Program-made: the position numbers and the translations under genes
In this document: in pieces, positions 53,341 through 63,425 of the stretch
Layout: each line of letters opens with the position of its first letter
Position numbering within the stretch: position 1 is the stretch's first letter
Assembly (NCBI RefSeq): GCF_004004555.2
Contig: NZ_SACP01000010.1
Location: forward strand, 124,001 to 188,000
Length of the DNA stretch: 64,000 nt
Direction of reading: 5' to 3'
DNA from: Methylobacterium oryzihabitans
GTDB lineage: Bacteria > Pseudomonadota > Alphaproteobacteria > Rhizobiales > Beijerinckiaceae
Notes under the pieces: model-generated
Database searches by the model: none
What the model was told of the DNA's origin: nothing
What the model saw: only the letters and a program-made list of their open reading frames with translations

Positions 53341-54147
53341 TCAGCGGCCCTCCCAGTCCGGCGGGCGCTTGGCCAGGAACGCCTCCATGCCCTCGCGGAA
53401 GTCGCGGCTGGTATAGCAGGACAGGACGAGGTCGTCGCCGGGCAGGCCGTCGGCGCCGGCGCCCGACTCGTCGCCGTCGCGCAGGCGGCGCAGGCCCTCC
53501 TTGGTCGCCGCGAGCGTCAGCGGCGCGTGGCCGGCGACGAGGCGGGCGAGCGCCGTCGCCCGCTCCGCCAGCGCGGCGGCGTCGGCCACCACCTCGCCGA
53601 CGAGGCCGATCGCCCGCGCCTCCTCGGCCTCCACCAGCCGGGCGGTGAAGATCATCTCCTTGACCCGGCCTGCGCCGACGAGGGCCGAGAGCCGGCGCAG
53701 GGTGGCGAGCGACAGGCAATTGCCGAGGGTGCGGGCGATCGGGAAGCCGAAGCGGGCGTCGCGGGTGGCGATCCGCAGGTCGCAGGCCGCCGCGATGGCG
53801 GCGCCGCCGCCGGTGCAGGCGCCGGCGATCGCCGCGATGACCGGCACGCGGCAGGTCTCCAGCGACCCGAGCACCCGGTCGATGAAGCGCTCGTAGCGCA
53901 GGGCGTCCTCGCCGGTGGCGAAGGCGCGGAACTGCGCGATGTCGGTACCGGCGGCGAACGCCTTGTCGCCGGTGCCGGTGACGACGAGGGCGCGGACCGA
54001 CCGGTCGGCATCGATCGACCGGCAGATCTCGGAGAGGCGCTCGTACATCGCGAAGGTGAGCGCGTTGCGGGCCTGCGGCCGGTTCAGGGTCAGCCGGGCG
54101 ATGCCGTCGGCGTCGGTGAAGTAGAGGATCTCGTCGGTGTCGCTCAT
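53341..54147 (-). CDS. Crotonase-family protein lacking both catalytic glutamates
   Basis: 268 residues. It has the family core (ADGIARLTLNRPQARNALTFAMYERL, AFAAGTDIAQF for the oxyanion hole), but the two Glu positions of hydratases read GGGAAIAAACD and FGFPIARTLG. It therefore cannot use the hydratase mechanism and may be an isomerase, dehydrase or CoA hydrolase. Annotated function by similarity would be enoyl-CoA hydratase/isomerase. It is 90 bp upstream of the hydrolase gene. Confidence 0.85.
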   Translation of the reverse strand: MSDTDEILYFTDADGIARLTLNRPQARNALTFAMYERLSEICRSIDADRSVRALVVTGTGDKAFAAGTDIAQFRAFATGEDALRYERFIDRVLGSLETCRVPVIAAIAGACTGGGAAIAAACDLRIATRDARFGFPIARTLGNCLSLATLRRLSALVGAGRVKEMIFTARLVEAEEARAIGLVGEVVADAAALAERATALARLVAGHAPLTLAATKEGLRRLRDGDESGAGADGLPGDDLVLSCYTSRDFREGMEAFLAKRPPDWEGR

Positions 54148-54320
54148 GCGGCGGCTCGCTCCGGCAGGGGCCCCGTTGTCCCGCATCCGCCGGGCCGGCG
54201 CCAGCCGGCGCGCCGGGCGACGCCCGCGCGAGGCCATCGGTCACGCCCTGGGCACCGATCCGCCGGGCTGGTGCCGCGTTGAGGCGGCGCCGTCACGCCC
54301 GAAGAAGAGGAGAAAGCCCG

Positions 54321-54671
54321 ATGAGCCGCAATGATGCCGCCGACCACGACACGATCTGGGCCGAGTTCCGCGACGCCGTGAACATGACGCCCTCCGAACT
54401 GGAACAATGGCTCGACACCGAGGAGAGCCGCTCCGTCGGCGCGACGCCCGAGGGTGGGGACGAATCGGTCGGCCACCGCGAGGGCCGCCGGATCGTCGCG
54501 ATCAAGCACAAGAAGAAGGCCGATCTCACCGACGACGACTACACCCACATGCGCAAGGTCGCCGGCTATGTCGGCCGCCACCTCGCCCAGGGCGGTCCCG
54601 CGAAGGATCGCGAGCATTCGCGCTGGCGCTACTCGCTGATGAATTGGGGCCACGATCCGCTGAAAAGCTGA
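54321..54671 (+). CDS. DUF3140 family protein
   Basis: 116 residues from the ATG at 54321 with AGAGGAG at 8 bp. Sequence DTIWAEFRDAVNMTPSELEQWLDTEES and MRKVAGYVGRHLAQGGP...WRYSLMNWGHDP match DUF3140. Such proteins are often found with Ku/LigD or stress genes and may bind DNA. Here no such neighbour exists. A cytoplasmic, soluble protein with acidic and basic patches. Confidence 0.88.
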   Translation: MSRNDAADHDTIWAEFRDAVNMTPSELEQWLDTEESRSVGATPEGGDESVGHREGRRIVAIKHKKKADLTDDDYTHMRKVAGYVGRHLAQGGPAKDREHSRWRYSLMNWGHDPLKS

Positions 54672-54901
54672 TCCGCCCCTCCGCCCGGGTGGCCTCCTGG
54701 CACAATCCTCGCAAAGATAATCCTTCGGCCCGGCCGTTCGGGTAGGTTTTCGTCTCCGCCGGGGTCGTTTCCGCGAGCATTGTACTCCCGAATCGCGGGG
54801 CGAGAATTTGCCGCGGACGCCGGCAAAGTTTCCCGCTTCTCCGGCGTGGCCGGTGCGGGGATGATCGGTCCCTCGCTCGTCTGCGAATCGGGATCGGCAA
54901 C

Positions 54902-56341
54902 ATGACGGCAGCCGGGATCGGACGGCCCGCGGAATACCGGCTCCTGGCCGGATTGTGCCTCGCCGGGGCGGCGGCGGCGCATTCCGGCCTCGACGCCGAC
55001 TGGGCCGAGGGGCCGGTCGCCGCCGGCCTGGCGGCCGGGGCGGCGGTCGCGCTGGTCGCCGGCATCGGGCTCTGCCTCGCCTTCCTGGTGCCGCGTCCGA
55101 GGGGCGCCGCGGCGAGAGGCGCCGCGGTCCTGCTGCCGCTCGCCGGCCTCGCCCTCGGACTGGTCCTGCTGCCGACCTGCTACGCCGACCTGTCGCGCAA
55201 CCTCGCCCAGGTGCTGGCGGCCGACGAGGCGATGGAGGCGGCCTCGGTCGTTCTCGGCCCGCACGGGCGCGACGTGCGCCTGTCGGGCGACTTCGCCGAG
55301 GGGACGGCGGCCCGCCTCGCCGCGATCCTCGCCGCCCATCCCGAGGTGGTGCGCCTCCATCTCACCAGCGACGGCGGCCTCGTGGAGGAGGGGATGGCGG
55401 TCGGCGACCTCGTCGCCGCCCGCGGGCTGACGACCTACGTGCCGGATTACTGCGTGTCGGCCTGCACGCTGGCCTTCATGCGCGGACGCGAGCGGCTGAT
55501 CCTGCGCGACAGCCATCTCGGCTTCCACGCGCCCTACGAGCCCGGCCTGTTCGGCGAGAAGCTCGCGGTCGATTCCTCCGGCGAGCGCCGGGCCTATCTC
55601 TCGGCGGGCCTGACGCCGGACTTCGTCGATCGGGTCCTGTCGACCCCCTCCCGCGACGTGTGGTTCCCGGACGCCGAGCGCCTGAAGCAGGTCGGGGCGA
55701 TCACCGCCACCGTCGCGCCCGACCGGATGCCGGATTCGACCCTCGACGACGATCCGACCCTCGCCGGCGCCCGGGCGGCGGTGCTGCGCGCCGTGGCGCT
55801 GATGGGAGCCTTCAGGGAGCAGGCCCCCGATGCCCTCGACGCCGTCGCCGCCCCCTACCTCGATGCCTACCGGCAGGGCCTGAGCGAGCCCGACGGCGAG
55901 GAGATCATCCGGGCCGGCGCCGCCCGGCAGATCGGCGCGGCCCTCGCTCGCGGCGGCGACGACCTCGCGCTGGAGTTCGGCCGGCTGATCGGGGCCGCGA
56001 TGGCGGCGGCCCGCGACGAGGAGGATTGCATGGCGCTCGGCCGGGACGGCGATGCGGTCCTGGCCGCCGACACCCTGGCCCCGTCCGATCCCGGCGCGCC
56101 GGCCCGCCTGCGGGCCCTGCTCGACCGGGCCCTCGCGGGACGCCGCTTCGTGCCGCCGCCGGGACCGGCCCGCTCCGGCGGCCTGCTGGTCCAGGCGCGC
56201 CACCGCGGCTGCGCCGACCTGCGCCGCCGCTACGACGCCGCCCTCGCCCGGCGCGACGTCGCCGCCCTGCGCCCGCTGCTGTTCGGCGCCGTCCCGGCCC
56301 AGCCGGCCCTGGAGGCGACCGCGGCACCGGCGCGGCCGTGA
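54902..56341 (+). CDS. Membrane protein with ClpP-like periplasmic protease domain
   Basis: 479 residues, no family name I can assign. Three hydrophobic segments (about 13-28, 40-62, 74-90) precede a domain with ClpP/crotonase-fold features: LHLTSDGGLVEEGMAVGDLV (155-174), nucleophile-like S186 in YCVSACTLAFMRG and H209 in LGFHAPY. This is the arrangement of COG3904-like predicted periplasmic proteases. A third, helical region (about 270-470, Ala/Asp/Arg-rich) follows. It lies upstream of pal on the same strand, but 250 bp away. Confidence 0.65.
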   Translation: MTAAGIGRPAEYRLLAGLCLAGAAAAHSGLDADWAEGPVAAGLAAGAAVALVAGIGLCLAFLVPRPRGAAARGAAVLLPLAGLALGLVLLPTCYADLSRNLAQVLAADEAMEAASVVLGPHGRDVRLSGDFAEGTAARLAAILAAHPEVVRLHLTSDGGLVEEGMAVGDLVAARGLTTYVPDYCVSACTLAFMRGRERLILRDSHLGFHAPYEPGLFGEKLAVDSSGERRAYLSAGLTPDFVDRVLSTPSRDVWFPDAERLKQVGAITATVAPDRMPDSTLDDDPTLAGARAAVLRAVALMGAFREQAPDALDAVAAPYLDAYRQGLSEPDGEEIIRAGAARQIGAALARGGDDLALEFGRLIGAAMAAARDEEDCMALGRDGDAVLAADTLAPSDPGAPARLRALLDRALAGRRFVPPPGPARSGGLLVQARHRGCADLRRRYDAALARRDVAALRPLLFGAVPAQPALEATAAPARP

Positions 56342-56593
56342 TCCGGCGGCAACACCCCTCGCCGGCGCCGGGGGAGGGCGGCCAAGCGTGGCCGTGACGC
56401 CGCGCCCGCGCCGCAATTCACCGATGATTAACCCTACGCCGCGGTTTCGGGTGACGAACCGGTTTCGCCCCGGCCCGGCAAGGTCCCGTCAAGGTTGACG
56501 GAACCTTCGCTTAACCGCCCGGGACCTACAGCAATCCCGGTTGGCGGGGCCGCGCCGTCGAGGCGCCACGGCCTTCGCCGGAGGAGTGTTCCC

Positions 56594-57121
56594 ATGTTGC
56601 CGTTCGCTTTGCCGCGGGCGCTCAAGGCCGCCGCCGCGCTCGGCCTCGCCCTGTCGATCGCCGCCTGCGCCTCCGACAAGGATCTCGCCGATGCCTCCGC
56701 CTACGGCGCGGGTGCCGGCGGCCGGATGGGCGCGGGCGGAGCCGCCGTTCCGGGCAGCGCCCAGGACTTCGTCGTCAATGTCGGCGACCGGGTGTTCTTC
56801 GAGAGCGACTCGACCGACCTGACCGCGACCGCCACCGGAACCCTCGACCGGCAGGCGCAGTGGCTCACCCGCTACCCGCGCACGAGCTTCCTGATCGAGG
56901 GCCATGCCGACGAGCGCGGCACCCGCGAGTACAACTTCTCCCTCGGCGCCCGCCGCGCCCAGGCGGTGCGGGACTACCTCGCCTCGCGCGGCATCGCCTC
57001 GGGGCGGATGCGCACCGTGTCCTACGGCAAGGAACGGCCGGTCGCGGTCTGCAACGACATCTCGTGCTGGTCGCAGAACCGCCGCGCCGTGACGGTGATC
57101 GACGGCGGCGCCGGCTCGTGA
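56594..57121 (+). CDS. pal: Peptidoglycan-associated lipoprotein
   Basis: 175 residues from the ATG at 56594 with GGAGGAG upstream. A lipoprotein signal (SIAAC with C25) is followed by a Gly/Ala linker and an OmpA-like domain (VFFESDSTDLTATATGTL, IEGHADERGTREYNFSLGARRAQAVRDYL). It anchors the outer membrane to peptidoglycan as part of Tol-Pal. tolQRAB are usually just upstream but are absent here, so Pal has its own promoter region. An inverted repeat aggtcccgtc/gacggaacct lies at 56483-56508. Confidence 0.95.
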   Translation: MLPFALPRALKAAAALGLALSIAACASDKDLADASAYGAGAGGRMGAGGAAVPGSAQDFVVNVGDRVFFESDSTDLTATATGTLDRQAQWLTRYPRTSFLIEGHADERGTREYNFSLGARRAQAVRDYLASRGIASGRMRTVSYGKERPVAVCNDISCWSQNRRAVTVIDGGAGS

Positions 57122-57127
57122 GTTCCA

Positions 57128-57152
57128 GGGGCCGGGGTGTCGCCCCGGCCCC
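57128..57152 (+). terminator. Hairpin after pal
   Basis: A 10-bp stem (ggggccgggg/ccccggcccc) with a 5-nt loop followed by gtcgcagtttt. It lies between pal and cpoB, so it probably reduces rather than stops transcription into cpoB. Confidence 0.5.
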
Positions 57153-57222
57153 GTCGCAGTTTTGCCGCGCCGGGCGGCATCTGCTATCGCAGCCGCCCCG
57201 TCCGCCCGGAAGCCGATCCGCC

Positions 57223-58062
57223 ATGCTCCGCCGCCCGCTCCTCCGCACGGCCCTCCTGTCCGGCCTCGTCCTGGCCGCCGCGCCGGCCGCGCGGGCCCAG
57301 GACGCCGCCGACCTCGTGGTGCGGATGAACCGGATCGAGAACCAGGCCCGGCAGATGTCGGGGCAGATCGAGACCCTCCAGTACGAGAACCGCCAGCTCA
57401 AGGAGCAGCTGCGCAAGTTCCAGGAGGACGTCGAGTACCGGTTCCAGGAGAGCAAGGGCGGGGCCCGGCCCGCCGGGGGAGCGGCGCCGGCCGCGGCGAC
57501 CCCGCCCAAGCCGCAAAAGCGCGGCGACGCCTTCGATCCGACCCTCAATCCCGGTGCGCCCGGCGCGCCGCAGACCCTCGGCGCCCCGGCCGCGCCGCGG
57601 CCCGCGCCGGCCCGGGTGCCGCCCCCGGTCGCGGCGCCGCGGCCGTCGCAGAGCATCGCGGCGACCGGCACCGGCGACGCCAAAGCCGATTACGAATCCG
57701 CCTACGCCTACGTGCTCCAGCGCCAGTACGAGCAGGCCGAGATGAGCCTGCGCCAGTTCATCCAGTCGCATCCCCGCGACGCCCTGGTGCCGGACGCGAC
57801 CTACTGGCTCGGCGAGAGCTACCTCCAGCGCAACCGCACCCGGGAGGCGGCCGAGCAGTTCCTGAAGGTCTCGACCGACTTCGCCCGCTCGCGCAAGGCG
57901 CCGGACGCGATGCTGAAGCTCGGCACCTCGCTCAACGCGCTCGGCGCCCGCGAGCAGGCCTGCGCCACCCTGGCCGAGCTGGAGCGCAAGTTCCCGCAGG
58001 CCTCCGCCAGCGTGAAGCAGGGCGTCGACCGCGAGCAGCGCCGGGCCCGCTGCGCCGCCTGA
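57223..58062 (+). CDS. cpoB: Tol-Pal system protein CpoB (YbgF)
   Basis: 279 residues from the ATG at 57223. It has a signal peptide (ARAQ), a short coiled coil (about 30-75, MNRIENQARQMSGQIETLQYENRQLKEQL), a Pro/Ala linker (80-145) and TPR repeats (YVLQRQYEQAEMSLRQFIQSHP, WLGESYLQRNRTREAAEQFLKVSTDF). CpoB links peptidoglycan synthesis to the Tol complex during constriction. Its place after pal and before tilS is the usual alphaproteobacterial order. Confidence 0.93.
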   Translation: MLRRPLLRTALLSGLVLAAAPAARAQDAADLVVRMNRIENQARQMSGQIETLQYENRQLKEQLRKFQEDVEYRFQESKGGARPAGGAAPAAATPPKPQKRGDAFDPTLNPGAPGAPQTLGAPAAPRPAPARVPPPVAAPRPSQSIAATGTGDAKADYESAYAYVLQRQYEQAEMSLRQFIQSHPRDALVPDATYWLGESYLQRNRTREAAEQFLKVSTDFARSRKAPDAMLKLGTSLNALGAREQACATLAELERKFPQASASVKQGVDREQRRARCAA

Positions 58063-58069
58063 CCCGGCC

Positions 58070-59143
58070 GTGGACGCAGCCGGCCCGCTCGTGCCCGACG
58101 AGATCGCGGCCGGGCCGCTGATGCCCGACGAGATCGCGGCCCGGCTCGCGCCCTGGCTCGGCGCCGGGGCGCCCGGCGGGGCGGTGCTCGCCGTGTCGGG
58201 CGGGCCGGATTCGACCGCGCTGATGGGCTGCGCCGCCCTGCTGCCGCCGTGTGTGCCGGTCCTCGTCGCGACCGTCGACCACCGCCTGCGCGACGGCTCG
58301 GCCGCCGAGGCCGAGGCGGTCGCCGCCGCCGCCGCCGCCCTCGGCCTGCCGCACCGGCTCCTCGTCTGGGACGGCCCGAAGCCGGTCTCCGGCATCCAGG
58401 ACGCCGCCCGGCAGGCCCGCTACGCCCTGCTCGCGGGGCTCGCGGCGGAGGTCGGCGCCGCGAGCGTGCTGACCGCCCACACCCTGGACGATCAGGCCGA
58501 GACGGTGCTGCTGCGCCTGTGCCGCGGCTCGGGCCCCGCCGGCCTCGCCGGGATGGCGCCGGCCCGGGCGCTCGGTTCTGCGACCCTGGCCCGGCCGTTC
58601 CTCGACCTCGCCAAGGCCCGCCTCGTCGCCACCTGCGCGGCGTGGGGCTGGCCCGCCGCCGCCGATCCGTCGAACCGCGACCCGCGCTTCGCCCGCGCCC
58701 GCCTGCGCGGCCTGATGCCGGCGCTCGCCGCGGAAGGGCTGACCGCCCCGCGGCTCGCCCGCCTCGCCGGCCGCCTGCGCCGGGACGAGGCCGCCCTCGA
58801 CGCCGCCGCGGCCGGGGCCTGGGACCGCCTGCGGCGCGAGGCCACGGGGGCGGACCGGTTCGTCCTCGACGGCGTCGGCTTCCTCGCCCTGCCGGAGGCG
58901 GTGGCGCTGCGGCTTCTCGCCCGCGCCGTCGCGCGCGCCGGCGACGCGCGCCGGGTGCGCCTGGAGCGGCTGGAAGCGCTGCTCGCCGCCCTGCGGCCGG
59001 CGCTCGCCGGGGGAGGGGCCACGCGGCGCACCCTCGGCGGCGCGATGGTGTCCGCGGCGGCGGGCCGGCTCACGGTGACGGGGGCGCCGCCGCGGCGCGG
59101 TCCGGGCGGGCGGGATTCCGGGTCGGTTGACGCTGCGGGCTGA
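58070..59143 (+). CDS. tilS: tRNA(Ile)-lysidine synthase
   Basis: 357 residues from a GTG start 7 bp after cpoB. The PP-loop ATP-binding motif is [11 protein letters not shown] (43-48 for SGGPDS), and [27 protein letters not shown] is the TilS-specific block. It modifies C34 of tRNA-Ile(CAU) to lysidine. The first 28 residues come from a 30-bp tandem duplication, so a start at the ATG 58121 would give the ancestral N-terminus. It is followed by ftsH, as in most alphaproteobacteria. Confidence 0.95.
   Translation: MDAAGPLVPDEIAAGPLMPDEIAARLAPWLGAGAPGGAVLAVSGGPDSTALMGCAALLPPCVPVLVATVDHRLRDGSAAEAEAVAAAAAALGLPHRLLVWDGPKPVSGIQDAARQARYALLAGLAAEVGAASVLTAHTLDDQAETVLLRLCRGSGPAGLAGMAPARALGSATLARPFLDLAKARLVATCAAWGWPAAADPSNRDPRFARARLRGLMPALAAEGLTAPRLARLAGRLRRDEAALDAAAAGAWDRLRREATGADRFVLDGVGFLALPEAVALRLLARAVARAGDARRVRLERLEALLAALRPALAGGGATRRTLGGAMVSAAAGRLTVTGAPPRRGPGGRDSGSVDAAG
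58085..58144 (+). repeat. 30-bp tandem duplication at the 5' end of tilS
   Basis: 58085-58114 and 58115-58144 differ in only a few bases (ccgctcgtgcccgacgagat versus ccgctgatgcccgacgagat). Encoded twin: [10 protein letters not shown] and [10 protein letters not shown]. It is in frame, so the protein gains ten residues before the catalytic domain. Confidence 0.85.
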
Positions 59144-59159
59144 TCGCTCCGGCGGCCTT

Positions 59160-59188
59160 CTTGGCAACCTTCCGGCGCACGCCTACAT
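59160..59188 (+). promoter_or_regulatory. Candidate heat-shock (RpoH) promoter for ftsH
   Basis: CTTG at 59160-59163, an 18-bp spacer and CCTACAT at 59182-59188 fit the alphaproteobacterial RpoH consensus (CTTG, 17-18 bp, CYTATnT) with one mismatch in the -10. It is 70 bp before the ftsH ATG, a known heat-shock gene. Confidence 0.4.
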
Positions 59189-59259
59189 TGGGCTTCGAGT
59201 GCCGGCTCCCATCCCTGCACGCCTGCATGGCGCCGCGCTCCTCAGGGATTGACGCTTCG

Positions 59260-61182
<1,923 letters not shown>

Positions 61183-61205
61183 GCGGGCCCGAGGCAATCC
61201 ACGAA

Positions 61206-61243
61206 AACAGGCGGCGGGAGCGATCCCGCCGCCTGTTCTGTTG
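61206..61243 (+). terminator. Rho-independent terminator of ftsH
   Basis: A perfect 14-bp stem (aacaggcggcggga/tcccgccgcctgtt) with loop GCGA, then ctgttgt. It starts 23 bp after the ftsH stop. Confidence 0.8.
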
Positions 61244-61268
61244 TCGTCGGGACCACGGTGCGGGATCC

Positions 61269-61643
61269 GCCTAAATAGAAACTGGTTCTAACTATCTGTG
61301 CCTGAGAGAGAATTTTCGAGGCTCAGAACCGGCTACGACAGAAGGCCACCGCGACTCGGGCGCGTTCTCCTCGCCCCGCTTGCGGGGAGAGGGCTTCGTT
61401 GACCTTGCCGTCAACGAAGCGAGGCGGCAGCCGATGGTGAGGGGGCGTGGCCGGAGGAGCCTCCTCCGGAACCACCCCCTCACCCTCGCTCCGGCTGGGC
61501 CTGCGCTCGCTTCATCCCCCACAAGGGGGATGAAGCCCTCTCCCCGCCCGCGGGGAGAGGAGAAGACCCGTGGTCTTCGCGAAGGTCGTGGGCTCAATGA
61601 GGCGCACCCTCGTTTCATCCGCAAGGGACGGCAAAGCCGGTGA
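61269..61643 (-). repeat. Dispersed intergenic repeat B, copy 2
   Basis: The inverted counterpart of 22991-23361, with the same AT-rich end (cctaaatagaaac), the same GC hairpin series and the same far end (gcggatgaaac ... tcaccgg read leftward). Point differences are scattered, mostly in loops. It starts 25 bp after the ftsH terminator. A proline/arginine-rich open frame across it is an artefact. Confidence 0.8.
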
Positions 61644-61862
61644 GCAACTGATACGACATCCGGAAATCACGTCCGGGTTTCGTGCCACCAGCCCGCGCGG
61701 TGGAGCCTTCGGCTCACTCACCGGAGTGAAGCCGATTTTCGCAACGTGAAGCGATTGCACAGCAATCGCCACGATCCCGCAGGGATCGCCGAGCGATCCA
61801 TCGAAGATCGCATGAGGCGGGTCCGGCGACACGATCGTACCGGACCCGGCTCCTGCTGAGCC
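61644..61862. other. Intergenic hairpin array next to the DUF892 gene
   Basis: No gene. Hairpins: gcgattg-cacag-caatcgc at about 61750, gatccc-gca-gggatc at about 61772, and GGGTCCGG/CCGGACCC at 61819-61826 and 61840-61847. The last is 15 bp past the DUF892 stop (leftward) and may end that transcript. These may be degenerate parts of the repeat B family. Confidence 0.45.
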
Positions 61863-62372
61863 TCAGCGGTCGGCCTTGGCCCCCGCCGTCGTCAGCTCGA
61901 TGTAGCGAAGGGTGGTGGGCCGCACGAGGTCGGCGACGGTCTGGGCCATCGTCAGTTCCTCCTTCAGCGACTGCTGGAATCCGGTCAGCGCCGCGCTGTG
62001 TCCGGCGGCCTCGGTCAGGGTGATGAGGGCGTCGTAGGCCGCCGCCTCGTAGTTCTCGAAGGCGCGGTTGGCGAAGGCGTTCTTCAGGATCTCGTCCTGG
62101 GCCGGAGTGTGGGCCAGCGCCGCGAGGTTGCCCATCATGCCGAGCACGCCCTCCTTGAGGGTCGACGGGCTCGAATTCATCGCCGCCAGGGCCTCTTCCA
62201 GCCGGTCGCGCTGGCCGTGGGTCTCGGTGATGTGGCGGCGCAGGGCCGCCGCCATGTCGGGATAGCGTTCCAGCCGCTCGACCTGCCGCTCCATGATCTG
62301 GAGCGCCTGGAGTTCGAGCGCGTGCGTGTTCTGCAGGGCCGTCACGTAGAGCCCACGAATATCCTCGGCCAT
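61863..62372 (-). CDS. Ferritin-like DUF892 protein (YciE/YciF family)
   Basis: 169 residues. The ATG at 62372 was chosen over the one at 62381, because GAGGAG ends 9 bp before it but touches the earlier one. AEDIRGLYVTALQNTHALELQALQIMERQVERLERYPDM and FENYEAAAYDALITLTEAAGHSAALTGFQQSLKEE match DUF892 four-helix proteins, with Glu/His residues for a possible di-iron site. Such proteins are typical general-stress proteins; a near-consensus EcfG site lies upstream. Confidence 0.88.
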   Translation of the reverse strand: MAEDIRGLYVTALQNTHALELQALQIMERQVERLERYPDMAAALRRHITETHGQRDRLEEALAAMNSSPSTLKEGVLGMMGNLAALAHTPAQDEILKNAFANRAFENYEAAAYDALITLTEAAGHSAALTGFQQSLKEELTMAQTVADLVRPTTLRYIELTTAGAKADR

Positions 62373-62411
62373 GAATGGCATCTCCTCGTTGAAGCAGGGG
62401 CTTCATGCCTC

Positions 62412-62437
62412 AACGCAGCGACGATGCGGCCGGTTCG
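62412..62437 (-). promoter_or_regulatory. Candidate EcfG promoter for the DUF892 gene
   Basis: Leftward it reads CGAAC-N17-CGTT, one base off in the -35 with a perfect -10. It ends 40 bp before the ATG at 62372. DUF892 genes are known EcfG targets in related bacteria. Confidence 0.45.
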
Positions 62438-62573
62438 CAGGCTATTCGCGGCTTTCTGTAGCAGCAAACATGAAGATCATCTGACGCAGAGATATCCAGA
62501 ACAGGATCGAGCCGCATGAAGGCGGCTCGATCACTTGACCCAGGGTCGAACCGCCGCGACCGGCGGCGATTCG

Positions 62574-62789
62574 TCACGAAGCGTCGACGGTGTCCGGTTC
62601 CGCCGGCAGGCCGGCGCAGCGGGCGTCGCGTTCCGCCCGCAACTCCCGCTCCGCCAGCAGCCAGAACTCGATCTCGAACCCCTCGGGCCGATGGTTGCGC
62701 TCCCAGATGTCGTAGGCGCGCTCGCGGATCTGCGCGAGGGTGATCTCGCCGCCGGTGTCCATTCCGGTCGTCTCCCGTGCCCGACTCAT
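62574..62789 (-). CDS. DUF2934 family small protein
   Basis: 71 residues from the ATG at 62789 (two further in-frame starts at 62795 and 62810; GGAG fits the chosen one best). ITLAQIRERAYDIWERNHRPEGFEIEFWLLAERELR is the DUF2934 motif. The function is unknown; such proteins are frequent and of stress-type distribution in Rhizobiales. It is the last gene of a leftward set with the next two genes. Confidence 0.85.
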   Translation of the reverse strand: MSRARETTGMDTGGEITLAQIRERAYDIWERNHRPEGFEIEFWLLAERELRAERDARCAGLPAEPDTVDAS

Positions 62790-62826
62790 CGTCATGGCTC
62801 CGATCAGCACGGCGGATCGACGAGCG

Positions 62827-63417
62827 TCAAGCCGGGACGCCGGACCGGCCGGAGGCCGGTGCGCCGGAGGTCCACGGCCGCAGCGGCTCCGGGATGCGGA
62901 AATCCGCCGGCACCGCGAAGTCGGCGGCCTGGCCGCGCATCGCGTCGACCGGGCGCGGGAAACCGCTGCGGTCGGCGTAATCGAAGCGGCCCGGCGGCGG
63001 CAGCCGCTTGTCGGCGGTGAGCCCCTGCACGCAGGCGACGTCGGCGAGCGTCACGCCGACCACCGCCGCGGTGGCGAGCGCGAGGCCGCCGATGCGGGGG
63101 TTGTCGTGCTCGTAGCCGGTGGCCAGGGTGGCGAGGTCGAGGGCGTCGCCCCCGACCCGGCCCCAGATCCATGGCGTCGGGTCGTGGCTCGCCAGGATCG
63201 CGATCCCGGTCGCGACCTCGCGGGCACCGTAGGCCTGGACCAGGGTCTCGCGGCCCGGCAGGCCGATCGCCCGGCACAGGGCGCGCGGGGCGATCAGCTC
63301 GGCGAGACCGAGGCCGATCGAGAACCAGCCGAGGCCGCGGGCGAGGCGGGCATGGCCGGAATGGGCCGGGCGCGGGGTCGGGCCGCGCACCGGCGTGCGG
63401 GCATGGGTCTGGCTCAT
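62827..63417 (-). CDS. Membrane protein of unknown function (N-terminal region of cyclase/dehydrase-like proteins)
   Basis: 196 residues from the ATG at 63417. Three to four hydrophobic segments begin with LARGLGWFSIGLGLAELIAPRALCRAIGL. The blocks YGAREVATGIAIL and PWIWGRVGGDALDLATLATGY resemble the membrane part of longer 'cyclase/dehydrase' (SRPBCC) proteins, but no SRPBCC domain follows. Function unknown. It starts 8 bp after the alcohol dehydrogenase stop, so the two are cotranscribed. Confidence 0.75.
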   Translation of the reverse strand: MSQTHARTPVRGPTPRPAHSGHARLARGLGWFSIGLGLAELIAPRALCRAIGLPGRETLVQAYGAREVATGIAILASHDPTPWIWGRVGGDALDLATLATGYEHDNPRIGGLALATAAVVGVTLADVACVQGLTADKRLPPPGRFDYADRSGFPRPVDAMRGQAADFAVPADFRIPEPLRPWTSGAPASGRSGVPA

Positions 63418-63425
63418 GGTCGGCC

